This document shows positions 1-5,845 of a DNA stretch of 6,466 bases, one piece after another. The stretch lies in NCBI GenBank assembly GCA_003155465.1, contig PMCR01000383.1:1-6466 (forward strand), in the 5' to 3' direction. Positions within the stretch are counted from its first letter, which is position 1. Each line of letters begins with the position of its first letter. The position numbers and the translations under genes were made by a program. The notes under the pieces are model-generated. The model was not told the DNA's origin. It saw only the letters and a list, made by a program, of their open reading frames with translations, and ran no database searches. The stretch comes from Myxococcales bacterium. Its GTDB lineage: Bacteria; Myxococcota; Polyangia; Fen-1088.

Positions 1-825
1 TCGGGCTTCTGCGTGGATGGCGTGTGTTGCGAGAGCGCGTGCGACGCCAGGTGTGTGTCGTGCAACCAGGCTTCCCTCGCGGGCAAGTGTTCTGCCTATG
101 CTGTGGGCAGCGATCCAGAGAACGAATGTGGCCGGGGCCACCCCGGTTGCCAGTCGACCTGCAATGGCGTAGGCGACTGCGACTATCCGGAGTGGGGAAC
201 GCCCTGCGGGGATTGTCTGGTTTGCGACGGCGGTGGTAGTTGCAATGAACCCGCAAGCGTTAAATGTATCACCCCCATCTTCGGCACTGGTGGCGCGAGC
301 GGAAGCGGCGGCACTGGCGGCTTCGGCGGAAGTGCCGCGGGCGGGGCAAGCGGACGTGGTGGCGCCAGTGGCTTCGGCGGTACCAGCGCGGGCGGCGCAG
401 GTGAAAGTGGTGGAGCGCGCAGCTCCGGTGGCGCGAGCGGCGTCGGCGGCGCAGGTGGCACCATCGGGGGCGCCGGTGGTTCTGGTGGCATGGTTTCGGG
501 TGGCGCGGGCGGCTCCGGCGGCAGCATCAGCGGCGGCGCCGGTGGAGGCGGGACGGGTGGTGCGAGCAGCAGCCCCGATGGCGGCAGAGATTTGCTCCCG
601 TCCGACACGGGCAACTCCGATGGCAGAAACGATTCCCTCCCGCCCGACTCCGCCAGCCCCGATGGCAGCCAAGCCTCACTCTTGCCCGACGCTAGCAACA
701 CGACGCGGTTGGGCCACAAGGGTTGTAGCTGCGATCTGGGCCAGAGCGCCCCAGACACGCCCGGCCTTCCCTTCGCCTGGCTCGGCGCCGCTCTGTTGTG
801 GCGCCGGATGCGTCGGCGTCGCTAA
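1..825 (+). CDS. Cys-rich, Gly-rich surface protein with MYXO-CTERM-like anchor (5' partial)
   Basis: The reading frame is open to the first base of the window, so the gene starts upstream; 274 codons are visible. Residues 1-90 (window numbering) hold 16 Cys in short-spaced modules such as GFCVDGVCCESAC, a style seen in secreted myxobacterial proteins. Residues 95-191 are almost entirely Gly, Ser and Ala in GG-x-GG steps. Residues 192-235 are an Asp/Pro/Ser spacer with recurring PDG and LLPD. The C-terminus is tripartite: GCSC at 241-244, a short hydrophobic stretch (PFAWLGAALLW) and a run of Arg. That matches the MYXO-CTERM plan, in which an invariant Cys is thought to be processed by a CPBP-type protease (myxosortase) for anchoring at the cell surface. 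The Gly-rich part is probably a flexible stalk (inference). Function is unknown and no enzyme domain is visible. The gene converges on the peptidase gene with 13 bp between the stop codons. Confidence 0.85.
   Translation, partial: SGFCVDGVCCESACDARCVSCNQASLAGKCSAYAVGSDPENECGRGHPGCQSTCNGVGDCDYPEWGTPCGDCLVCDGGGSCNEPASVKCITPIFGTGGASGSGGTGGFGGSAAGGASGRGGASGFGGTSAGGAGESGGARSSGGASGVGGAGGTIGGAGGSGGMVSGGAGGSGGSISGGAGGGGTGGASSSPDGGRDLLPSDTGNSDGRNDSLPPDSASPDGSQASLLPDASNTTRLGHKGCSCDLGQSAPDTPGLPFAWLGAALLWRRMRRRR
286..585 (+). repeat. Low-complexity GGC/GGT-rich repeat tract encoding Gly-rich stalk
   Basis: About 300 bases are built from degenerate GGC, GGT, AGC and GCG triplets, encoding GG-x-GG steps inside the surface-protein gene. 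The copies vary at third positions, so this is a diverged protein-level repeat rather than a clean DNA tandem array. The bias keeps other frames open too: an Ala/Val-rich frame on the plus strand and a Pro-rich frame on the minus strand. Neither should be taken as a gene. Confidence 0.7.
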
Positions 826-838
826 CCGAACTTCCATC

Positions 839-2665
839 CTAGCGCGAGCAGTCCAGCCCCTGGTTTCGTTTGGCCAGGTCGGCGAGCACGGGCTGATAGA
901 AATCCAGCATGGCGCGCGGGCCGATGTCTTCGCCGGTGGCCTCGCGCATGACCTGGCGCCAGTCGCGCGTGGCGCCCAGCTTGAGGATGTCGCGCAGAAA
1001 ACGGCCAGCTTGCTCGCTGCCCGAGTAGTCGCAGGCGCGCGGTTCCTGCTTCACGATCTTGCGGCAGATGTGATCTTGGAGTTGGAACTTGATCAGGGTG
1101 GCCATGGCATAGTCGTAGTACTGGGCGGGATCGTCGTTGATGTGGGTCTTGGTGCAGGCGTCGCACAGATCAGGGGCGCGCTTGCCCGGCGGTACCACCC
1201 CCTGGTAGGTGGCCACGTAGTGCCACCAGCGATCTTGCCACTCGGCAACGGGCAGGTCGTGCTGATAGAGATCATGCTCGAAATGGGTCATGGTGCCGGC
1301 GGCAAATGGTAGGAACACGATCGACTCAAGCGCTGACTGCAGGAGGGCGGCCGAGGCGTCGGGCTCTTGCCCGGGGCGGATGAGGCCGAGCTTGCGCAGA
1401 TAGGGGATTTGCTGGCTCGCCAGCCGCGCCAGCTCGCCCACCGCCTCGTGAAAGGCCCGGTTGGCCCCGGCGCGCAGCAGGTAGGGCACTTCGGGCGTGG
1501 CGTAGGAGAGGTCGTAGAAAATGTGGCCCAGCTCGTGGTGGGCGGTGCCGAACCATTGCGCGTTCGGTTCCACGCTCATGAGCGAGCGCACGTCGCTCTC
1601 GCCGTCGATGTGCCAGGCGGTGGCGTGGGCGTTCTTCTTGCGTGGCGAATTGGACGGCACCGGGAAGAGATCCGACTTCTTCCAGAAGATCTCGGGCAGG
1701 CGCGGGAATCCCAGCGACACATAGAAGTTTTCGGCGGTCCGCACGACGAACTCCGGCGATTTGCCCTTGATCAAGGGATCCAGGCTCGTGCCCTGGACCA
1801 GGTCAGGCCAGGCCTGTGCCCAACGGTTGCCCAGCCAGTGCGCGGGAATCAGCTTGGGCACCGGCCTTCTGAATCGGTCCGCTAAGGCGTGTTTCGCAAA
1901 GCAATGCAGCCCATCGTAGAGCGGCTTGCCTGCCTCCAGGGTGGCGTCCATGAGCGCCATCATTTCTTCGACGGTCATGCCGTAGTCAGCCACATGCAGG
2001 GCGAAGAACGATGGGTAGCCCATGGCACGGGCGATCTGGTTGCGCAGAGCCTGCAGCTCCACCAGGCCGGGCTTGAGCGGGCGGCCGATCTCCTTGGACG
2101 CCATCCAGGCTCGCTCCCGCTCAGCCAGGACGCGCGACTGGCGCAGAATCTGATCGATCTCGTTGGCCGAGGTGGGGCGGGCGCATTTTCCGCCGGCCAA
2201 TGGCTGCAGACAGAAGGTGTAGCTGTCGAGCACGGCCGACTGTCGGGCCTCGGCATCGATACGCTGGCTGACCACGTCAGGAATGGTGCCGGGGTTCTCG
2301 GCCGCGGCCAGCTGCAGCTTGCGGAGCTGGCGCAAGCTGAGTTCGGATAGCTCGCTCGGCTTGGCCAGGAAGGTTCCCGTCCGCTCGATGACCAGCTTGC
2401 AGCCGGTCACTGCCGCTGCCGCCTTTTCGGCGGCGGCCCGCGCCGCGGTGTGCTCGGGGCTGACGTCGGTGGCGGCGACCCAGGCCGCCTGGCTGGCCAC
2501 CGTATTGAGCGGCTGTACGAGGCCGGTCACCGTCTCAAGAAACACGCGCGCCTCGCGCTCCAGCGAGGAGAGCCTGCGGGTGGTCTTCTCTGCGGCGCGT
2601 AAGCTGAGTGTCTCGACGCAAGCCAGGGCTGCCACGACCGCGATCAGGATTGGACGACGTGCCAT
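839..2665 (-). CDS. M2 family zinc dipeptidyl carboxypeptidase (ACE-like), exported
   Basis: This 608-residue protein aligns by eye with angiotensin-converting enzyme over its length; the family removes C-terminal dipeptides from oligopeptides. Zinc site: H377-E378-L-G-H381, with third ligand E407 in FHEAVGE. Substrate-contact equivalents are H347-A348 in HATAW, K506 and H508 in KTHIN, and Y516 and Y519 in QYYDY. Two of the three ACE disulfides are kept (C152/C161 and C534/C545). The ACE C352-C370 pair is absent, since N345 replaces the first Cys and no Cys lies near the second. The chloride-ligand Arg (R522 in testis ACE) appears to be D518. Residues 1-15 are a signal sequence (R3R4, then a hydrophobic core). 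A-L-A-C16 could be a signal peptidase I site or a weak lipobox, so soluble periplasmic or lipoprotein both remain possible. Length fits single-domain M2 enzymes. No clear Shine-Dalgarno precedes the ATG. Nutritional peptide degradation is the likely role (inference). Confidence 0.93.
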   Translation of the reverse strand: MARRPILIAVVAALACVETLSLRAAEKTTRRLSSLEREARVFLETVTGLVQPLNTVASQAAWVAATDVSPEHTAARAAAEKAAAAVTGCKLVIERTGTFLAKPSELSELSLRQLRKLQLAAAENPGTIPDVVSQRIDAEARQSAVLDSYTFCLQPLAGGKCARPTSANEIDQILRQSRVLAERERAWMASKEIGRPLKPGLVELQALRNQIARAMGYPSFFALHVADYGMTVEEMMALMDATLEAGKPLYDGLHCFAKHALADRFRRPVPKLIPAHWLGNRWAQAWPDLVQGTSLDPLIKGKSPEFVVRTAENFYVSLGFPRLPEIFWKKSDLFPVPSNSPRKKNAHATAWHIDGESDVRSLMSVEPNAQWFGTAHHELGHIFYDLSYATPEVPYLLRAGANRAFHEAVGELARLASQQIPYLRKLGLIRPGQEPDASAALLQSALESIVFLPFAAGTMTHFEHDLYQHDLPVAEWQDRWWHYVATYQGVVPPGKRAPDLCDACTKTHINDDPAQYYDYAMATLIKFQLQDHICRKIVKQEPRACDYSGSEQAGRFLRDILKLGATRDWRQVMREATGEDIGPRAMLDFYQPVLADLAKRNQGLDCSR

Positions 2666-2737
2666 GGACCGACGCTAGCATGGGGTCGGCTCTTCCGGCC
2701 TTCACAAACGCGGGCGGCCGTGCTAACCCACGGACCC
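2666..2737. promoter_or_regulatory. Divergent intergenic region with imperfect inverted repeat
   Basis: These 72 bp separate the divergent starts of the M2 peptidase and the small lipoprotein, so promoters for both must lie here or inside the opposite gene. GCTAGCATGG (2674-2683) and CCGTGCTAAC (2718-2727) form an inverted repeat matching at 8 of 10 positions, with 34 bp between the arms. This is a possible operator or regulator site. No convincing -35/-10 pair was found for either direction. Confidence 0.3.
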
Positions 2738-3148
2738 ATGCAGTCGAGCTTTCGAGCGATCAGTCTGGCCTGCGCCTTCGCGGGCACCCTTGGGTTCTGT
2801 GCCGGATGCAGCCAGGGGGAAGGCGATCGTTGCGAAGTTCTTTCGGACTGTGCCAGCGGTCTGGTTTGCTCGTTCACCACCGGGTCGCCCCACAACGGCA
2901 CCTGCAAGCCGACATCCAACCCAGGCCCGGGAGGCAACCCAGGCCAGGATGCCGCCGGCGGGGGTTCGGCAGTGGACGCGGCCACCGACGGTCCCGCCTT
3001 GGTAGAGGACGCAACCATCGACGATCTTGCGGTTGCGACGGACTCGGCTGCTGGCGTCGATGCGGCGGTCGTGGCCGACGGCGCGACGGTTGGCGCGGAC
3101 ACCTCGCCCGACGCGGAAGCCGCGGCCGACCTGTTGTCGACGGACTGA
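2738..3148 (+). CDS. Small putative lipoprotein with four-Cys module and Ala/Asp-rich tail
   Basis: The protein has 136 residues from the ATG at 2738. An in-frame GTG at 2720 would add six residues ahead of the signal peptide and is less likely. Residues 1-23 form a signal peptide ending C-A-G-C24. The fit to a lipobox is fair, because the -3 residue is Cys rather than Leu. Four further Cys (32, 38, 44, 56) sit in a compact module reading CEVLSDCASGLVC, then GTC, a pattern frequent in exported myxobacterial proteins. Residues about 60-73 are Pro/Gly-rich. The rest, to residue 136, is Ala/Asp/Val-rich, strongly acidic and probably unstructured. It lies 72 bp from the divergent M2 peptidase gene, so joint regulation is possible. 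No enzymatic motif is visible and the function is unknown. The reading frame is supported by the signal peptide, the Cys spacing and the biased composition, not by a recognised family. Confidence 0.75.
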   Translation: MQSSFRAISLACAFAGTLGFCAGCSQGEGDRCEVLSDCASGLVCSFTTGSPHNGTCKPTSNPGPGGNPGQDAAGGGSAVDAATDGPALVEDATIDDLAVATDSAAGVDAAVVADGATVGADTSPDAEAAADLLSTD

Positions 3149-3218
3149 AACCGGCGCCCCGCGGCGGAAGTGACAGCCCAACCCCGTACTCCATCGGAAC
3201 GTCTTGACGAAGAGACCG

Positions 3219-3255
3219 CGAATGCGATTTCATCGCTTGCGGGTTTCCTCATAAT
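3219..3255 (+). promoter_or_regulatory. Leader hairpin and candidate -10 element upstream of fusion gene
   Basis: In the 151-bp spacer before the nucleotidyltransferase-kinase gene, the arms 3219-3228 and 3232-3241 pair at 8 of 10 positions around a TTC loop; the inner GCGAT/ATCGC part is perfect. No T-run follows, so it is a poor intrinsic terminator for the lipoprotein gene. CATAAT at 3250-3255 matches the sigma-70 -10 consensus at five of six positions and lies in an AT-rich patch, but a good -35 at 16-18 bp is missing. TTGACG at 3204-3209 is too far away. It is a candidate only. Confidence 0.22.
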
Positions 3256-3299
3256 CAGATTGTCCAGCGAACTTTCCAGCCGACCGATAGCGACTTGCC

Positions 3300-4394
3300 A
3301 TGAAGAGCGTTTTTGTGTCCGGATGCTACGACATCCTGCACGCCGGTCATGTTCAGTTCTTCAACGAAGCAAAGGCGCTTGGCGATCACCTAACCGTCTG
3401 CTTTGCTTCAGACAACGTCTTGTGGACACACAAGCAACGGCGCGCCTCCGTCCCCGAGGAGCACAAGCTGGCGCTGTTGCAAGCTCTTGCCATGGTCGAC
3501 CGCGTGGTGGTTGGAGAGAACCTTGAATTGGGTTTGGATTTTCAAGACCACTTCATCCAGATGGGACCGGATATCCTGGCAGTCACTGAGGACGATCGAT
3601 ACGGTGAACTGAAACGTGCTCTGTGTTCGAGAACCGGGGCCAGCTATGTCGTGCTGCCAAAGACACCGCCGAAGTTCAGTCCGGTCTCAACCACGGAGAT
3701 CGTGCGCTGGATTCGTGCCCCCAAAGAAGCGCCACTAAGAGTCGACTTTGCGGGCGGTTGGTTGGATGTTCCGCGTTTCTCCAGGGCCGGCGGGTTGATC
3801 GTAAACTGTGCTATCTCGCCGTTGGTCTCGATCCGTTCCTGGGAGTACGCAAAGCGTTCGGGCCTCGGCGGCAGTGCGGCCTGGGCGCTTCTCAACGGAG
3901 AAGATGGCGTCCACAGTGAACTGAATCTCGGGGTGGGCTGGCAAGATCCGGCCGTGATCGCCGAAACCGGCCTGTGTGTGTGGAAAAGCGGGTTGCGACC
4001 AACGCTACATCTGAAGCGGACTGGCGACATGCTCAAGGGGCTGATGGCACTCCTTTACACCGAGGAAGAACACGATACGCCGGAGATTGCCGCCCGAAGC
4101 CGCAACTATCAATCGATCTACGATGCCAGCATCGTCGCGGGAGATGCGGTCTCGCGTGAAGACGTTGGGAGGCTGGCCGAGGCCATACGCATGAGCTACG
4201 CCGTCCAGATGGAAGAAGGAATGAATCCCTTGCCGCATCGGGAAGAATGTCTAGCATGCAAGTACTGCGGCGGCGGATGGGGAGGCTATGCGGTGTATCT
4301 GTTTCAATCGGCCAATGACCGGAATGCCTTTGTCAACTGTCACGCTCAAGCAAGAACCATCGAACCATTTGTAAGAGGGTATGGCGTTTCTTGA
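3300..4394 (+). CDS. Bifunctional nucleotidyltransferase (HldE/RfaE2-like) - GHMP sugar kinase fusion
   Basis: This 364-residue protein has two domains. Residues 1-140 are a cytidylyltransferase-like nucleotidyltransferase: GCYDILHAGH carries the nucleotide-binding HxGH (H14-H17), and STTEI (130-134) is the C-terminal signature shared with HldE/RfaE2 and glycerol-3-phosphate cytidylyltransferase. Residues 146-360 are a GHMP kinase of the heptose/fucose-kinase type. Its markers are RVDFAGGWLD (147-156), the phosphate loop SGLGGSAAW (187-195), GWQD with likely catalytic base D216, and Gly-rich motif 3 GGGWGGY (324-330). Such a pair could phosphorylate a sugar and then couple it to a nucleotide, as HldE (with a PfkB-type kinase) and Fkp (with a different pyrophosphorylase) do. 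The substrate and the NTP cannot be read from sequence. The GHMP part is short (see findings). No good Shine-Dalgarno is visible. Sampled lines are 47-70% GC, mostly below the flanking genes. A six-helix MFS gene follows after 97 bp. Confidence 0.85.
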   Translation: MKSVFVSGCYDILHAGHVQFFNEAKALGDHLTVCFASDNVLWTHKQRRASVPEEHKLALLQALAMVDRVVVGENLELGLDFQDHFIQMGPDILAVTEDDRYGELKRALCSRTGASYVVLPKTPPKFSPVSTTEIVRWIRAPKEAPLRVDFAGGWLDVPRFSRAGGLIVNCAISPLVSIRSWEYAKRSGLGGSAAWALLNGEDGVHSELNLGVGWQDPAVIAETGLCVWKSGLRPTLHLKRTGDMLKGLMALLYTEEEHDTPEIAARSRNYQSIYDASIVAGDAVSREDVGRLAEAIRMSYAVQMEEGMNPLPHREECLACKYCGGGWGGYAVYLFQSANDRNAFVNCHAQARTIEPFVRGYGVS

Positions 4395-4491
4395 CGTCTC
4401 CTCGCAGGCGGCGAAGTCATGTTTGACGAGGCAATGCTCGGTTGCTTCGACATCGGCGCAGACGTAGCTGTCATTGACAAGAGCCGATTTC

Positions 4492-5121
4492 ATGGCTAGC
4501 GCCAGTCAACTCTCCGCAGATCAGACGATGCCGCCCTCATTTTCTCGACAACGGCGGCTGCTTGTCACCGTAAGTTTCCTCACCACTTTCGCCGAGTCGA
4601 TGCTGGTGCCGATGTACGCTGCCTTCACCGAGAGAGTCGGAGGCAGCATTCTCGATGCCGGCATCGCTTTTGCTTGTTTCTCCATGGCCACCGGAGTCTT
4701 CGTCAGTCTGACGGGGACGCGGCCGTGGTTTCAGCACCACCTCAAGACGTTCCTCATACTTGGTTTCCTTGGGTCGGCTTGTTGTGACATCTCGTACATT
4801 TTCGTGCAGAACCGGTGGCAGCTCTTCGGTGCTCAGGTGATCGCCGGGCTGGCGACGGGACTGATCGAGCCGACCTGGGATTCGCTCTTCACCGACGCCA
4901 TCGAGCACTCGTCGGCCAGGCATTGGTCGATTTGGTCCGGGGGCGCACACTTGGTCGCCGGAGCCGCGGCGCTGGTCGGCGGAGTCATCGTGGCCTACTT
5001 TTCCTTCGGGGCGCTGTTCGTGGCCATGGGGCTCATCGACACGGTGGCCGCGTTCCTGGCGTGGAGAGGAGACCTGCCGAAAGACGCCGGAAGCCCCAGA
5101 GGAGCGTGCCCGTACCCGTGA
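4492..5121 (+). CDS. Half-size (six-helix) MFS-type membrane protein
   Basis: The protein has 209 residues from the ATG at 4492, preceded by AAGAG 8 bp upstream. A TTG at 4474 and an ATG at 4528 are alternative starts. Six hydrophobic segments are visible at about 23-45, 52-75, 85-105, 108-128, 150-170 and 171-191, after a basic QRRLL entry that suggests an inside N-terminus. The repeat-like layout resembles the N-terminal half of a major facilitator superfamily transporter. It is also like the stand-alone MFS-like proteins of roughly 200 residues known in several bacteria, which may work as dimers (family knowledge and inference). The usual MFS motif A between helices 2 and 3 is degenerate (GTRPWFQHH, without the Asp). 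No second half follows: the frame stops after a short Pro/Gly-rich tail, and the next gene is convergent. It lies downstream of the sugar-activation fusion gene and may be co-transcribed. Substrate unknown. Confidence 0.78.
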   Translation: MASASQLSADQTMPPSFSRQRRLLVTVSFLTTFAESMLVPMYAAFTERVGGSILDAGIAFACFSMATGVFVSLTGTRPWFQHHLKTFLILGFLGSACCDISYIFVQNRWQLFGAQVIAGLATGLIEPTWDSLFTDAIEHSSARHWSIWSGGAHLVAGAAALVGGVIVAYFSFGALFVAMGLIDTVAAFLAWRGDLPKDAGSPRGACPYP

Positions 5122-5155
5122 TGCCCGGCATCCTGCTCATGTCGGTCAGGCTTGT

Positions 5156-5184
5156 CCGTGGATTCGGTCGGGTCCACGGCGGAC
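5156..5184. terminator. Hairpin between convergent genes, possible bidirectional terminator
   Basis: CCGTGGA (5156-5162) and TCCACGG (5173-5179) form a perfect 7-bp stem with a 10-base loop. GT/AC can add to it past a three-base bulge on the right arm. It sits in the 110-bp spacer between the convergent MFS and HAD genes, where a terminator is expected. An alternative pairing is GGTCGG (5166-5171) with CCGACC (5196-5201). Neither has a T-run, so Rho-independent activity is uncertain. CTTGTCCG occurs twice, at 5151 and 5191. Confidence 0.3.
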
Positions 5185-5231
5185 TGTAGACTTGTCCGAC
5201 CTTCACCTTTCATCGATGGTCTGAAACAGGC

Positions 5232-5840
5232 CTACGGCGCCAGTCCCAACTGCGCAAGCTGGATACGGAAGTTGGCGGCGGTGGTGAAGACCTGTCCCTT
5301 CATGCCGAGCGCACAGGCGGCGTCCACGAAGGCGGGCACGTCGTCGAAGAAGACGCAGGCCTGCGCTGGGCTGCCCACACGCTGAATGGCCGTGCGGAAG
5401 ATCTCGGGGTCCGGCTTGGCCAGGCCGAGTTCGTAGGACAGCACGAGAGTGGCGAAGCGTTCGACCACGGCGATCTGGGGCCGCACGAAGCGCCAATGCA
5501 TCTCGTTGGTGTTGGAGAGCAGCGCGACCTTGGCGCGACTGAGAAGGGCTTCGACCATCGGGAGGACCTCGTGGTGGACGCGGAAATGGCAGGTCCAGAC
5601 CTGCAAGAAGGCTTCCGCATCCATGACCGTGGTCGCGCCCGATGCTTGGCACACGGCACGTCGGAGAGCGTCGCCCGCCACTCGGCCGCGGTTGAAGGGA
5701 TCCCAGAGGGCGAGCAGGCGCTCGCGGATCACATCGGGCGGGGCGCCGCCGAACTGGGACAAACGGCGGCAGAGAAGCGCGTCGTCGTGAAAGGCGAGGA
5801 CGTTGCCCATGTCGAGGAAGACAACTTCGATTCCCGGCAT
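5232..5840 (-). CDS. HAD-superfamily hydrolase, YihX-like (subfamily IA phosphatase)
   Basis: The protein has 202 residues and all four HAD motifs. Motif I is FLDMGNV, with nucleophile D10. Motif II is LLSNTN (S109). Motif III is K142 in LAKPD. Motif IV is VFFDD (D166, D167). Motif I reads DxG instead of the usual DxD. That is normal for the group containing E. coli YihX (DLGNV), an alpha-glucose-1-phosphate phosphatase, so this is not evidence of inactivity. Residues about 16-90 would form the helical C1 cap. Length matches the group. It is a soluble, probably cytoplasmic phosphatase acting on a small phosphorylated metabolite. The exact substrate is unknown, and a dehalogenase or epoxide-hydrolase-like role cannot be excluded from motifs alone. 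Its ATG lies 5 bp after the greA stop, so it is probably the last gene of the carB-greA transcript; a functional link to those genes is not implied. Confidence 0.88.
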   Translation of the reverse strand: MPGIEVVFLDMGNVLAFHDDALLCRRLSQFGGAPPDVIRERLLALWDPFNRGRVAGDALRRAVCQASGATTVMDAEAFLQVWTCHFRVHHEVLPMVEALLSRAKVALLSNTNEMHWRFVRPQIAVVERFATLVLSYELGLAKPDPEIFRTAIQRVGSPAQACVFFDDVPAFVDAACALGMKGQVFTTAANFRIQLAQLGLAP

Positions 5841-5845
5841 GTCAC

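Noticed and set aside
183..758. Minus-strand Pro-rich open frame.
   Set aside because: It is the antisense of the Gly-rich repeat; Pro-rich translation is the expected mirror of GGC/GGT triplets.
233..1312. Long plus-strand open frame of 359 codons rich in Ala and Val.
   Set aside because: It is the +1 frame of the GC-rich repeat tract and then runs antisense through the M2 peptidase gene. It has no coherent domain and overlaps two well-supported genes.
1367..2350. Plus-strand open frames opposite the peptidase gene (1367-1885 and 1889-2350).
   Set aside because: They are antisense shadows caused by high GC at third positions. The peptidase frame has family motifs over its full length.
2644..3252. 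Minus-strand open frames opposite the small lipoprotein gene.
   Set aside because: They show no signal or domain. The plus frame has a signal peptide, a Cys module and acidic-tail logic.
4474..4496. TTGACA at 4474-4479 as a -35 box, or TTG at 4474 as the MFS start.
   Set aside because: No -10 lies 16-18 bp downstream. ATG at 4492 has a better start context (AAGAG at 8 bp).
5122..5231. Search for a second MFS half after the stop at 5121.
   Set aside because: The spacer is too short and no hydrophobic frame was seen, so a frameshifted full-length transporter is not supported.
5232..5840. DxG in HAD motif I as a sign of a dead enzyme.
   Set aside because: DxG is normal in the YihX-like group, and the other motifs are complete.
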